A stretch of DNA of 64,000 nt from Cephalotrichum gorgonifer (taxonomy: Eukaryota; Ascomycota; Sordariomycetes; Microascales; Microascaceae), in NCBI GenBank assembly GCA_900312665.1, contig ONZQ02000001.1:622954-686953 (forward strand). Reading direction: 5' to 3'. A program made the position numbers and the translations under genes. Each line of letters opens with the position of its first letter. Position 1 is the stretch's first letter. The notes under the pieces were generated by a model, which was not told where the DNA came from, made no database searches, and saw nothing but the letters and a program-made list of their open reading frames with translations. This document shows, piece after piece, positions 20,033 to 33,400 of the stretch.

Positions 20033-23000
20033 ATGGATCCCGGACCTTGTCTTAATGACCACTCTCTCGGCCCAAGCGTCAGCGGCTGCCGCGATGACTT
20101 CGACTTCACACTTGCCTTCGAGCGCATCTTCTTCGCCATCCTCCCAGGATCCCTCTTTATCGCAGCATGCCTCGCAAGATTGGCCTATCTTCTCCCGCGG
20201 CCGGGCATTGTTAGCGGCGCGGCTTTTAAATACACAAAGCTCGTACGTTTTGTTCGGCACAGTCTCCGCCCGCCCGTAGCTCTATGGAACAGTCCAATAG
20301 TAACAATGTCTCTAGGCCGTAATCGCTGTCTATGCCTCCATACAGCTCGCCATACTCGCCCTAATAGCCGCGGACAAGTCTCATGAGGGCCATAGACTCT
20401 CCATCGCGGCCACAGCTATCCCCTTTATCGCCTCCCTCTTCATGATCGCGCTGTCCTTCGCCGAGCACTCAAAGTCCCCGCGTCCCTCATTCCTTCTCAG
20501 CGGCTACATCCTGCTCACCCTCCTCCTCGACATCGCCCAGGTCCGGACCTCGTGGCTCGTCGCGAGCTCCTCCCGGGAGACCGTCTTTGCCCGTCTATTC
20601 ACCGCTTCCGTAGCCGCCAAGGTGGTCCTCCTTGTCGTAGAAGCCTGGAGGAAGTCGCGATGGGTGAGATGGAATCTCGAAGAGCACAGCCCGGAGGAGG
20701 TGGATGGCATCTTCGGCCTTGGAGTTTATACATGGTTAAACCGCCTATTCACCCAGGGGTACTCGACCGTGCTCTCGCTGAGTGACCTGTACCCACTCGA
20801 CACGACAATGATGACGGAGGCTGTGTACCCAGAGTTCGAGAAAAGGCTTCAGCCGCCTAGATATATCCCGGGGGGGTTCTCGCTAGCCAGGGCACTCTTT
20901 AGGTCCCTTCTTGTCCCCTGGCTGCTCCCTGTCCTCCCCCGACTCTGCCTGATAGGATTCAAGTACGCCCAGCCGTTCTTCCTCCGGAGCCTCCTCATCT
21001 ACCTCCAGAGCACCGATATCCCTGACACGATGAGTCGCAACATCGGGTACGGATTTATTGGCGCTGCGGCCCTCATATACGTCGGAATAGCCGTCTCTGG
21101 CGCCCTCTTCCACTACTACAACTACCGAGCCGTCTACATGGTCCGCTCTTGCCTAGCCTCTGCTATCTACAAGAAGACAACGGAGGCGAGGTCCAGTGTT
21201 GGTGGCGATGCCGCCGCGCTGACCCTCATGAGCACCGATGTAGAGCGCATCGTCCGAAACTTCAACTCTATCCACGACCTCTGGGGCACTACTGTTGAGG
21301 TCGCCATTGGCAGCTGGCTCCTCTACCAATACCTGGGAGCCGCCTTCGTGGCTCCAATCCTAACCATCCTCGCCTGTGCTGTGGCCGTCTCCCTAGCCTC
21401 GAAATACTCCGGTAGGCGCCAGCAGGACTGGATGGTCAAAATTCAGAAACGCGTGGGCCTGACCGCGGGCGCCATCGCGAACATTAAGGGCCTTAAGATC
21501 ACGGGCATAGTGGACCATGTTTACGATATCATCCAAGCCCTTAGAGCCGATGAAATCGTCTCGGGGAACCGATGGAGACTCATCGTGATCTACTCCGCTC
21601 TCATTGGCATGGCTCCGGGGCTGCTATCGCCCGTCTTTACTTTTGCAGTGACCTCGCGGACGCTCGGTACCACCGACATCTACACGTCTATGTCGTACCT
21701 TATGCTGGTTACGACTCCGCTCTCCACGCTTTTCCAGACGATACCGGGGATCGTGGCGTCATTTGCGTGCCTCAGGAGAATCCAGAATTTTCTCGAGGCG
21801 GAACCGCGTGTGGATTACAGAAAGTTTTCCCGCAGTGGTCCCCTCCCAGAGAAGTACGCGGATCTGTCTTCCGTCTCGCTACCGGCCGGCTCCGAAAAGT
21901 CCCCACCTCATATCCATGAGCCGGTTTCTGAAGAGCCAGTCACCCCGGCGGCGGCAACACATCCTGTTGTCCCCACGCCTCCTCCCCCGGCCATCAGACT
22001 TTCCAGCTGCAACTTCGGCTGGGTAGCAGACAAAATTGCGCTCAAGAACATCATCGCAACGATCCCCGCTGGTCAGCTCACTATGATAGTAGGCCCTGTA
22101 GCGTCGGGGAAGTCCACCTTCTGCCACGCACTTCTCGGCGAGGTCCCATACGTCAGCGGAGAGGTAATTGTGGACGCCCACCCTCAAGGCATCGGGTTCT
22201 GCGAGCAGTCACCTTTCCTCCTAAATGCCACCCTCAAAGAGAACATTGTTGGGTACTCTTCATTCGACCAGGCTAAATACGACGAGATCATCGAGGCTAC
22301 AAGGCTCAGCACCGATATCTCCCTGATGCCCGAGGGCCACGATACCAAGATAGGGAGCAATGGCATGATTCTCAGCGGCGGCCAGAAGCAACGCGTTTCC
22401 CTCGCCCGAGCGCTGTACCTCGAGTCCGACATGCTCATCTTCGATGACATCCTCAGCGGGCTGGACAATGACACAGAGACAGAGGTATTCAACCGCGTGT
22501 TCGGGCCCGAAGGGATGCTCCGCCGCCGCGGCAGCACGGCCGTAATCTGCACTCACTCCATCCGCCACCTTCCCGCTGCTGACCACATCATCGCCCTTGG
22601 CTCGGAAGGCACGTTAGTGGAAGAGGGGAGCTTCCAAGATCTCATGAAGAACAACCTGTACGTCCACAACCTCGGCGTGAAAGCATCTTCCAACTCGGAC
22701 TCCGCCGAGTCGAGTGCAAGCAGCGCCGCTCCGAGCGACGCGGAGCCGGCCGCCAAGTCTTCCCCCTCCGCCGCGAAGCCGAAGCCCAAGGTCCTTGAGC
22801 GGCAGTTCGACAAGGCACGGCAGATGGGCGACTGGAAGGTATATGTGCACTACTTTAGCGCCGTAAGAAAGGCCATAATAACTCTCATTCTTGTCATGGG
22901 TGTCCTCTACGGATTCGGAGAGAACTTCTCGACTATATGGCTGGGCTTCTGGGCCGAGGACAAACTTTCTCGCGATGGCCCGTTCTATATCGGCATCTTC

Positions 23001-24880
23001 GCCCTCCTTCGGACCATGCAGCTGGTCTGGGTCTTCCTCATCGGGACCGCGGTCTTAGTGTCGCTCGTCAAGATTTCAGGAAACGCGATGCACGCAGGCG
23101 CACTGCGAACCGTCATCACAGCCCCCCTCACCTTCTTCACGACCACGGATATCGGGGTCGTGACGAATCTGTTCTCGCAGGACATGACCATTATCGATGG
23201 GGAGCTACCTATGGCACTACTGAACATGCTTCTTATCCCGTTTAACCTGATCGGCATGGCGTTTGTGATCGCCACGGCGACACCGTACCTCGCCATCGGC
23301 TACGTTGTCCTCGGCGCCGTGCTTTATATGCTGCAGAAGTTCTACCTCCGCACGTCCCGTCAGATCCGACTACTCGACCTTGAGGCAAAGAGCCCCCTCT
23401 AGTTAGTTATCCCCTTACCCCTTTCGTAATTCCCCTTGCCAGAAGGCACTTGACGTTTTCCCTTCCTCTCATCTCCCTATCCCAAGAAAGAAAACAAATA
23501 TCGGCGTTCTTTTTGTCCTCTACTAACAGGCAGCTTAGCTCCCACTTCATCGACACCATAAAGGGAATCGCCACGATCCGCGCCTTCGCCTGGGTGCCCC
23601 AGAACGTATCCTTAAACAACGACCTCCTGAACAACTCTCAGCGCCCCGTCTATCTCCTCATCATGATCCAGCAGTGGCTCACGCTCGTCCTCCAGCTAGT
23701 CGTGGCGGCCTTAGCCCTGGGCGCTGTCGCTCTCGCCACGCAGCTATCCGCCGCGGCCGGGTTCGCGGGTGCGTCGCTCGTGACGCTCATGAGCTTCGGC
23801 GAGCTCATGACGTATATGATCCTCATGTATACGCTCCTGGAGACGTCCATTGGGGCTGTGGCCAGGCTGAAGACGTTCGGGGAGGTAGTAAAGAGCGAGG
23901 ACTTGGAAGGAGAGGATCTACGGCCTGGGGAGGAGTGGCCTCCGAGGGGGCAAATTGAGATTCGAGACATTTCAGCGTCGTATACGTGAGTTACTATCGG
24001 AAGAGGTCTGTGTGGGTGTGAGTGGGAGTCTAACGTGCGTGTCTTGTGACGATAGTACCGACACCACCGGAGGAGAAGATGACGAAAAGGCAGATTCCGA
24101 GGAGCCCCGGATGGCTCTTCGGAACCTTTCAATATCTATCCAGCCGGGCGAAAAGGTCGCTGTGTGCGGTCGAACCGGCAGGTAAGTCCACACCCCCTTT
24201 CCTGCTCTCCCCTCTTAGCCTCCCCTTTCCTCCGAAGGAAGAACTCACTAACAAAACCCAGTGGGAAATCCTCCCTCTTCCTCCTCCTCCTCCGCCTCCT
24301 GGACCCCACTCCCGCCTCGGCGGACATTCAAATAGACTCCATCCCTTTGTACAAAATCCACCGCCCCACCCTACGCAAGCGGATCATCGCCGTCCCCCAG
24401 GACCCCATCCTCCTCCCGGGCGCCTCCTCCCTCCTTGCGAACCTCGACCCGGATAAGCTCGCTACTGAGGCGGAGTGTCTTGAAGTCTTGAAGACGGTTC
24501 ACCTCGGGAGCCTCTCGAGTGCGAATGTCGAGGAGCTCAGCGCGGGGCAGAAGCAGCTCCTCAGCTTGGGGCGGGCAATTCTCCGCCGGCGCATGAAGCC
24601 CGGCGGCGGCCTGTTGCTTCTGGATGAGGTAGGCTCTAGCGTCGACAGGGAGACGGACAGGGCGATGGGAGAGGTCATCCAGCGGGAGTTCGACGGGTAC
24701 ACGATCGTCATGATCGCGCACAGGCTCGAAATGGTGCGGGACTACTTCGACAAGGTTGTGGTCATGGATCAGGGGAGTGTGGTGGAGGTTGGGGCCCCCC
24801 GGACACTGGTTGGCGTTGAGGGTAGTAGGTTCAGGGAGCTTTGGGTCTCGGGCAATTACGAGGATGTGGAGGTGCCGTGA
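20033..24880 (+). CDS. ABC-C (MRP-type) full-length ABC transporter
   Basis: ATP-driven exporter of the multidrug-resistance-associated family, 1495 residues, order TMD0-TMD1-NBD1-TMD2-NBD2. Exons are 20033-20242, 20316-23401, 23539-23985, 24056-24181 and 24262-24880. The third exon boundary uses the acceptor CTTAG before 23539, which restores SPLYSHFIDTIKG. NBD1 has Walker A GPVASGKST (about residue 663), signature LSGGQKQ (about 756) and Walker B MLIFDDILSGLD, where Asp stands in the catalytic-Glu position, as usual for ABC-C NBD1. NBD2 has Walker A GRTGSGKSS split by an intron, signature LSAGQKQL and Walker B LLLLDEVGSSVD with a catalytic Glu. Likely plasma- or vacuolar-membrane exporter of conjugates or drugs; the substrate is unknown. 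No biosynthetic genes adjoin it. Confidence 0.95.
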
Positions 24881-25093
24881 CGTTCTGTTCTTGAGAATTG
24901 GCCTCTAGGTTGGGTATGGAAGGGGTAGTGTTCGTGTTTATACCCTCACTAGAAGTATCAGATAGGTAATAGTAATACTATATCGACTGGGAGGTGATGA
25001 ATACTATGTTCTTTCTAGGAAATATGAAGCAGGGGAAGGTAACCGTAATCAAGGAGCGTGAAACAAGGAACAGTGGATACCTCCGCCGTTTGT

Positions 25094-25867
25094 TTAACCC
25101 GACATGACCACGTCACCATCTTCGTCAAGGGTAACCTCCATACTCGGGCCCGTTAACTTCACGTTCCCCCGCTCTAGGTCCCAGAATCCAGCCAGATCTT
25201 CCCAGTCCAGAACTATCACCAGTACCGGACTACCCTCCGGAGTCGCTCCTTCAACCACCTTGCCGTACGTTTCAACCTGCCCATCACCGACCCAGCCACA
25301 GATCTCGGCCTCGAGGCGGTATCGATCATTCCCACTCGAGTCCTAGACCCCGAGTGGTCTGGGTAGATTACCGTCAGTTGCGGAGACAGTGGTCCTTGAG
25401 TGAACGGGGAGGCTGAGTACCCATCGGAGGCAATCTCGACGCGGGGTGACATGTCGGATTATGACGTTTGGCCGTGTTCCTTCCGAAGTCCCTGCTCCTC
25501 TGGTGGACGTGAACGTGAACGTAGATGTAGATCTCAGGTTGTCGTAGATAAATGTAGGCGGATGTTTAGGGATCTCTGAAATGGTGATTTGAAGGGGTCC
25601 CGAGGTAGGGTTGTTTATAGTTTGGGATCCTGGTAGGTCGGATTCGGGTTCTGGGCCCATGGGTCGTGAACGAAGAACTGGCGGTTTGCCTTGACTCGCT
25701 TCTCGCGCTATTCCCAGGTCCCAGGTCAGCACCGAGTTAGACGAGCATGTGGTTAAGATGGGGTTCAGACTAGGACGTACCTTGCGCGTTCGGCGGATAG
25801 CGTGGATGATGACGATATTTGCTGTTATTATAAGAGCAGCGGGGACATTGATGAACAGTAAGTACAT
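25094..25867 (-). CDS. hypothetical single-pass membrane protein
   Basis: I do not recognise this protein of 231 residues. Exons are 25421-25867 and 25094-25342; the 78-nt intron (GTACTC..TCTAG, with a CTGAC branch-like site) joins the frames in phase 0. The N-terminus is one hydrophobic helix (LLFINVPAALIITANIVIIH) followed by RRTRK, suggesting a signal anchor with a cytosolic tail. The middle is Pro/Ser/Thr-rich. The spliced C-terminus (EAEICGWVGDGQVETYGKVV, WEDLAGFWDLERG, then EVTLDEDGDVVMSG) has the alternating pattern of a folded beta-rich domain, the strongest sign of real coding. The start is uncertain: a Cys-containing minus-strand ORF at 25909-26187 may be an upstream exon of the same gene. 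It lies tail to tail with the ABC-C gene. Confidence 0.5.
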
Positions 25868-26514
25868 GTTAAGAATTTAATAGGTTTTCTTTTCTTCAAA
25901 GGCTAGGATCAAGGTAGGCATGGATGCAATGCGAATGGTTGACAGAGGGGCGTTTCTGAGGACTTGTCGAGGTGATCAGACGCAGTCTTCTCCAAAGTGA
26001 GAGGGTTGATGTGGGATCCGATGGGGAAGGCGCAAGGCGAGGGGGGATTTTCACAAGCTATCTCCTTGTACTGTTTATGGAAGGCGCCAGCGAAGGGTAT
26101 GAATGCATTCCCAAATCCACACGATGAGCTGTGAACGCTCGAAACTGTTGACTTCGTCACCCGGTACCACAGGGCCGCTCTTGCCATGGACCGTGCTGAC
26201 GCAGGTTATTGGGCGGAAAGCGCGAAGGGGTAAATGGGGTCAGGGTTACCCTGATATTAGGATCCAGATATAAAGAGTGCCATGAAGCTCGTATCAGCCA
26301 ACGGATCAAAGAAGGAGTAACTGGGGGTATCGTGATCATCTGACCAGTCCTGTACCACCTCCGTGGAGCGTGGTACCGGGCTTCGTCGACACCCACGAAA
26401 GATTAGTACTGTTCTAGGGGTGTGACAGCGACAGAATCAGGACACCGGACTTCAAACACGTAGCTCTTGTGTTGATCGTACAGCCAGGTCAAAAGGTGTT
26501 TGTCCCTGGCTACC
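25868..26514. other. intergenic between the membrane hypothetical and MSH4
   Basis: Contains minus-strand ORF 25909-26187, starting MARAALWYRV with several Cys, that could be an unannotated exon of the 25094-25867 gene; I could not find a splice that joins it in phase. Otherwise promoter of two divergent genes. Confidence 0.35.
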
Positions 26515-29500
26515 ATGGAGTTCACATCCCCATCGTCCAGTAGCTTCCTAGCTCCTCCGTCTGGACGACCCACAATCTCGGCTCCGAACCAGACGCCGTC
26601 GACGGCTGGAAGTTTTACAACATCCAGATTATTCCCAACTGCTTCAACCGCATTCTCAACCCCTTCCACGTCGTTCCACGCCCCGGGTCTCGCTAGCCGG
26701 CCTACAACCCGAGCTTCAACCCGAGCCTCGACCATCGGCCGCCCAAGTACCAGCTCCGGTCAAAGATCGCGCCAGACCCCGTCAATTGGTGTACGAGACC
26801 CAGAGGATGACATTGTCTGTGCAATCAGTGAAGGCCGTGGCGTCACGCCAACGGTCGGGATCTGCTTCATTCACACTGCGACAGGAGAGGTTGTGCTGAG
26901 CCAGATCAGCGATAACCAGTTCTATGTCAGGACGATCCACAAACTACAGATGCATGAGCCGTCACGAATCATCATGCTGGCCACCTCCTGTCCTCCGTAT
27001 CCGCCTTCGACGCTATATTCGCTCATAGACGAGCATGTCTCGCAGTCGCGGCTCGTTCCAATGGATAGACGCTCCTGGAGTGAGACGACGGGACTGGAGC
27101 TTCTTCAGAGGTTTGCCTCTAAGGAAGATGCCGAGTCTATCAAAGTGGCTATCGAGGGCAACTTTTATATCACCTGCTCCCTCGCCGCGGTAAGAGTATT
27201 TCTCATCGGTCCGTACATGTACCGAGAACACACTAACTAATCTCCTAAGGTCATGGCATACCTGGAGACGAATTTCAACTTCCGCGTTGTTCCCCATTCG
27301 TTGCGCGTCCGATATCAACCGTCTGAGGGAACCATGATGATCGACGTCTCTGCGATTCAATCCTTCGAATTAATCCGAAATCTACGAGACCTGAGATCCA
27401 AGAATTGCCTGTTCGGATTGTTGAACCAGACCCTTACACCGATGGGCGTCAGAATGCTTCGGAGCAACATTGTGCAGCCGTCAACATTGACGGACGCCTG
27501 CTTGATCCCACGATACGACGCCATAGAGGAACTCGTTGCCAACGAGGAGATGTTTACCACGGTTAGGAAGGGTATGTCCAACGCTTCTAGGCGGAAGAAA
27601 ACATTATTGTTAATTTGTCGTAGCACTCCACGGCTTTATGGACATTGAGAAGTTGTTGACGAAGGGAGGTCTTCCCCAGGCCTTACATGCGCTCAAATGC
27701 TAACTCGCCCCAGCTCATAATCATCCCCCCAAAGCCCTCCCTCCAGGACTCAGAGCAGGCAATCAACACCGTTCTCATGTTGAAAACATTCCTCGAGAAG
27801 GTGTCCATCATCTTCAAGGCACTCGAAAGTTCGAAGGGGAGTCTCCTTTTGAAAGTGCGTGACCTCTGCTCCTCGGACATCGTAAACCCTCCTCTCGCTT
27901 TGATTATGGACACCATCGAGCCCAACGTGGCCTACGTCAAATCTCCACTGGAACTTCGAAACCAGAGAACGTTCGCCGTGAAGGTAAGCCAGTTGCCGCT
28001 AGTCACTCCTCCGGATTAAATAAGGGTAGCTAAGAGACGGTATTAGGCGGGAGCCAACGGACTATTGGATGTAGCGCGAAAGACATACCAGGAAGGAAAC
28101 GAAGATGCCGTGAATTACGTGGAGGGGCTGAAAAGTCTGAATTTCCCTGAGTCCCGTCCATCGAGCACCACTAACACGTGGCTCTAGGCACCTTCAACAT
28201 TGACGTCTCGCTGAAATTTGATAATAGTCGCATGTTTTTCCTGAAACTGAAGTCGGCTGGCTTCGAAGACAGGGTCGTCCCTGACGTTTTTGTTAACCAG
28301 GTTCGGAAGAGAGGCACAATAGAGTGCCAGACACTAGACCTGAAGAAGCTTAACCAACGGGTTTACGAATCAGCAATGGAGGCCATTAGCCAGAGCGATA
28401 AGGTGGTCCAGGAGCTCCTGGATAGCATTCGGCTCCAGGTACGGGATCTGTTCCGGGTGTGTGAGGCAGTGGCCTTGCTCGATATGCTTGCCGCCTTCAC
28501 CCAGCTGGCGACGTTAAAGGGTTATGTTCGGCCGGAACTCACGGGGACATTGGCGCTCAAGTCAGCGAGGCACCCATTGCTTGATGCAGTAAGCCTCCCT
28601 TCCATTGTCAGTCTTTGTGTCTCGGCCAACAAGATTCTCTCTCTTAGGTCTCGGAGAGATTCGTCCCAAATGACTATTACGCCTCCGAACAGTACCGGTT
28701 CCAGGTAGTGACCGGTCCGAATATGAGCGGCAAGAGCACTTACATACGATCGGTGGCACTCCTCCAGATCATGGCACAAGTCGGAAGCTTTGTGCCGGCC
28801 GACTATGCCGCGTTTCCCATCATCCACAAGGTCTTTGCTCGTGTGACCACTGACGATAGTATTGAGGCCAATCTGTCTACCTTTTCGGTGGAGATGCGGG
28901 AGATGGCATTCATTCTCAGGTGGGTGTCTTCTTACAACGTTGGGTTATTTAGGGTTTTCTTATCGAGGCAACATGGCTTATATATTGATAGAAACGTGGA
29001 TGAGAACAGTATTGCCGTCATTGACGAGCTTGGTCGCGGAACAAGCACAAGGGACGGACTGGCAATTGCCCTCGCAATGGCGGAGGCCCTGATCAAGATC
29101 AACGCTAGGGTGTGGTTCGCAACCCACTTTATTGACATTGGTATGGGCCCCTATGAGGAAGCCCCTAAGCACAGCTCACTGACAGCCGTACAGCCAAAGT
29201 CCTCGCTAACAAACCCGGGGTCCTCAACCTGCACCTGGCTACACACACGGCACCAGCATCGAAGAGCATGACGATGCTCTACAAGGTCGCGACGGGACCC
29301 GTCCGAGAGCAGGGATACGGTATAGCGCTTGCCAAGGCCATGGGCTTCCCCGATAAGTTCGTGGCGGAAGCGGAGAGGGTGTCGAAGTATCTCGCCGAGC
29401 GGAAGGAGGAGAGGAGGGAGAACGCTGAGTATACGAAGCTCATGCGGAGGAGGAAGCTAGTGCTGAACTTGTACGAGACGCTGAAGCAGATTGCGAACTC

Positions 29501-29642
29501 GGGGATGGATGAGGGTGCGATGGGGGGGATCCTCGTGCGTCTCCAGGGGGAGTTTGTTGAGAGGATGTCGGCGATTTATGAGGGTGGGAGGGAGGTGGAT
29601 GGCTCGAATGGCATGGACGGTGATGTTGAGGACGAAACTTGA
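26515..29642 (+). CDS. MSH4: MutS homolog MSH4, meiotic; abnormal splice donor in intron 3
   Basis: MSH4 partners MSH5 as a sliding clamp that stabilises recombination intermediates and promotes crossovers in meiosis. Exons: 26515-27189, 27250-27571, 27624-27664, 27714-27983, 28047-28134, 28188-28588, 28648-28919, 28992-29140, 29194-29642 (888 residues if all are joined). The first ~95 residues are a Ser/Thr/Pro-rich tail. MSH4-type N-terminal sequence (DDIVCAISEGRG) follows; there is no mismatch-recognition Phe motif. Walker A is GPNMSGKST (about 622-630), Walker B/ABC region VIDELGRGTSTRDG, then the His loop FATHFIDI. Eight of the nine exons join with GT..AG and matching phase. Intron 3 does not: after AAG the sequence is GGAGGT, not GT. 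If unspliced there is an early stop (TGCTAA). The ATG at 26515 has a good Kozak context (ctaccATGg). Confidence 0.88.
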
Positions 29643-30484
29643 TGGGGGAGGGTATATTAATAGAATGTTGAAGAATAGTATTACGAAGAGAAGAACTGTG
29701 AATAACTAAACTGAATGGCGCTCAAGTAATTCAAACTTCGCCAGCAGATACCAAAAAGAAAATAACCCATGTTTGAGCCATATTTCAAGCTCGCCCACAG
29801 GGTCTCGTGAGATGGTAAAGTCCAAACTGTCTAGTAGATTCCCTCGAAGAAATAAAATTCAAACTGCAGAAGATACTCGGGGGTCATAATATCAAGACCC
29901 ACGCCGCGAACACATACCCAGTAGACCTTCTCATCATGATCTTCCAAAAATAGGATGATGGTTTCTGGCAGTTCGATTATACGTCCTGAGCTAGCCCTCA
30001 GTCCTCCTTCCTCCACTCTCTTTCTTCTTCTCGGTAGTTTTGTGTCCCCAGCCATGGAAACAGTAGGAGGATGAGATTCTTGGTTCGGCCTGGCCACGTC
30101 GTCCCGTAGCCGGGGAGTATCCCCAGCCTCCGGCGTGGTAGCATCCTTGTTCAGGCTAGGAGGGCGGTTTATGATTTGCCCCACTACCCCTTCGGGGTGG
30201 TCAAAGTTGAAATGTTGGCGCAGAGTAAGTCCTGCCCTGGTCGGTGTTGAAGCTTAGAGAGGAATGACGAGGTGCTATAACCTCGCATTTGGGGTACCGA
30301 TGGTTTGGGGTCCGAGTTGTAGTCGGGGCTAACTGCCGCCGGTAAAGGTTTCAGGTGTCCTCATACCAGTGGGGCCTTGTTGGCAGGGTCATGCGCCGAA
30401 GCGACAAAGGCAAAGGCGTTGGACTCTCACGACAGACGAAGGCCTCACGACGGACTAAGGGGCGTGTACTCCAGCTGCCAGACG
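29643..30484. other. intergenic, convergent 3' ends
   Basis: Between MSH4 and the convergent NLR gene. Holds one possible small minus-strand ORF (29831-30055). Nothing else is recognised. Confidence 0.5.
29831..30055 (-). CDS. small hypothetical ORF, 74 residues
   Basis: ATG-initiated at 30055 (MAGDTKLPRRRKR), with IIELPETIILFLEDHDEKVY towards the C-terminus, composition not repetitive. The open frame continues upstream to 30184 but without an ATG, so a spliced 5' exon is possible. Not recognised; may be chance. Confidence 0.25.
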   Translation of the reverse strand: MAGDTKLPRRRKRVEEGGLRASSGRIIELPETIILFLEDHDEKVYWVCVRGVGLDIMTPEYLLQFEFYFFEGIY

Positions 30485-33400
30485 TCAAGCGCTGCCCTCC
30501 ATCCTGGGATTCACACTCCATGAGTCCACCTCGACGCGCTCCCACTCGCGCATGAACACATTCCCATCTTTATCCTTGCGCTCAACAAGCTCCACCTCTT
30601 CTCCATACCTCAGACCGTCCTTTACAACGACGTTGGCCTTCGCGGACTCTGACCAAATTATGAAGTCCAAGGTCTGGCGTCCATCGGGTGTAAGTGTCCC
30701 GTACGTCCAGAAAATACTATAGCCATGGCCGATGCTCAAGAAAGATGATAAGAAGTGGCGTTTGGCTTGAACTCGATGGTGTCCGCCACACTCCTGACAA
30801 GACAGACCCTCCCCACCCTTTGAGTCCCGACCTCGGACGGTCAGGGGAGATTGAGATATTGGGAGATACGGGTCGCCATTGTCCGCGTGGGGGAAGTGCT
30901 GGAGCATATCGGTGCTATATATCCAGTCGTTTCGAGCTTTGAAGATGAGGGTTCTTGTCGAGGCGAAGAACGCAATTGGCTTGAGGTTTGTGGCCCAGAG
31001 GGCCTTCGCAACTGGCACTGCGCAGGTGTCTATTGTGGCACACAAAGCTATATATTGGTGGAGCCAAGCGTCCCAAATAAGACCAAGATCGTACGTGTCG
31101 GGGTTCGGCATGACGGTCTCCAGCCCATGTAGGAGGATTGCGAAGAGACCGGGTGGTGTAGGTTGGTCGAGTCTATGCGGCTCTCCCGCCTCTTCATCAG
31201 CGGTATCCTCGAGCGCTTTATGGTCTAGGTAGGGCCTTGGCTTGAGATCTCCCCAAGACACCAGCATTACCGGTTCGTGCATCGTCACATCCACGCAAAC
31301 AAGCCATTCGGGCTCTGTAGGATGTTGCGTGATTAGTGGCTTCAATGAGATGACGTCTGTTCTGGGAAAGGCACCGATGTTGCGGGAGCCCCGTCCCCAG
31401 CATTCCTGGAAGGTCTGGGTGGCTAGCCGTCTCCCTGAGGGAAGTTCCCATAGGTCAAAGCCGCCAACAATTTCGCGCAACAATCTGTCACCTGACTTGT
31501 TCAGCAGTAGCCGCACGCCCCCCGAAGGGACAATCTGCTCTAGTATGACTTTGCAGGCTGGACCCTTCTTCTCGCCTATAGTCACATCCCATAGTGCCTG
31601 GGACATATCCCATTGTGCCAGAGACGGAGTTAGGTCGGCTACCACGAGTGCGTGGCGGGCAAGGTCCTCATCGTCCGGGTCATCGTATATTATATACTCC
31701 CATACTGCTCGGCTTCCTTCGGTATTCGTGACCAGTGCGCATATCCCATTGAGAAGGTTCTGTGAGTATTCATCACCTGTAGTCGTCCTTATGGGTTGAA
31801 ACACTGCCATTTTCATACTCCGTAAGACGGCACCAGACGAGCTCCTGGTAGAAATGACCACAACATCACCATCCTGGTCATTGGTTAGGTAGCATCTGCC
31901 TTCGTCAGCCCTGGTGTGACGGACCTGATGCTGCGTCCTGTTCGCTTCTTCCTCCACATATTTCCGAGCAGGATAGGGAATTCCAGCCAACTGGCCTCTC
32001 TTTCCTGCCTTCGGGTCCAGCACCAAAACATATAGGCCAGAGAACGAAGATATAACGAGTCGCGAGCCATCGAAGCTTGGTCGACTAGGGTACCTGAAAG
32101 AAATACTGGTTGCGATATTGTAATGATTGCTCAGTACTTGGAGAACTCGACAAGAAACCTGTATGGTGCCATCTCCGGTTGTCGAGAAGGAAAGTATATG
32201 GAAACCAACGTGGGACAGAATGACCAGAGTTCGGCCGTCTCCTGAAAAGCTTGTGCAAGACCGGTTCCATTCGTCGGAACGATTAAAGTTAGGCAGGATA
32301 GATTCATAAAGCCGTTCACCCGACGAATAGTTGGTAACGATCAATCTCAAAGATTGGAAGTTCCAGTTGTTGGATGTTTTCCACGACAGAGCCAACACCG
32401 GTAGTGCCAGGTTAGGACTGATCCATGCCGCCCAGGCCGCCCCTTGCGGCATTCTTGAGGCTGGAGCCACGCTTTCGGAAACATCGTCGGCTACTATCTC
32501 CTCGTATGAGTACTCTCTGATCATCTCAGCTTTCGTCGCGTCCCATACGACTACGGGTATGGAAGTGTCGCCATTACTAGATGTATATGCGACAATCAAC
32601 CTGTCTTCCTCTGCAGCAAGCCCCATGCGGCCAATGGCGATGTCATACTGGGGGCTTCGTCCGGCTGGTAGAGGAAGGTGACGAACATCGTCGCGATTGC
32701 CAGGGTAATCCTCCCTGAGGTGATGAATCAGTATTAGAAATAATTTTGTCATGGGAACGGGCCAAGGAGTAGCTCTAGGAGGGAGTTGTGACAGTACCAT
32801 TCAATGATTGTAATACCATCGCTAGTCGCGAGTACCAGACGTTCTGTCGTAGCGAAAGTCATGTTTATACATGAGCATCGTTCTTTAAGTTTGTGGGTGT
32901 ATACAAGTGTACCAATATGCGGTTCAAATATGAGGACATGATCCTCACGGTGAACGGCAAGGTACTGATCATCGGGGCCGAGACTCAATGACCCTGTCTT
33001 GAAGCCTGGTTGGTGAAACAGTGGTACTTCCAGTATACATTGAGTCGAGTTGTGGTCATAGATCCGGATATTCTCAACTTTTACTCTTTTCGTAGATGCC
33101 ATCACAACAGCGAACATATTCTGGCCATATGCGATAGCTGTCGCCTGCCAAGGATGAAGCCCTGCTATGGCCAAAATCGGGTTCCAATCGTTCGACCAAA
33201 CACCCCCCAGGACACGAGACGGAGAACTGGGCAGAAGCCTCCGGAAGGATATGGCGATGGTCGTCTGCAAAGGACATAGCGATGGAATCTGGTCAAAGAT
33301 GGACCCCGGGCTGGTGACCAGCTGCGGGCCAAAATGGCATGAGAACCGTAATAAGTCTCTTCCCCACTGCCGCACAAGGTTGCACCTGGGTTCTACCGCA

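Noticed and set aside
7836..24880. Secondary-metabolite cluster from methyltransferase, monooxygenase and ABC transporter
   Set aside because: There is no backbone enzyme (PKS, NRPS, terpene cyclase) and the genes are separated by channel, tRNA and ankyrin genes.
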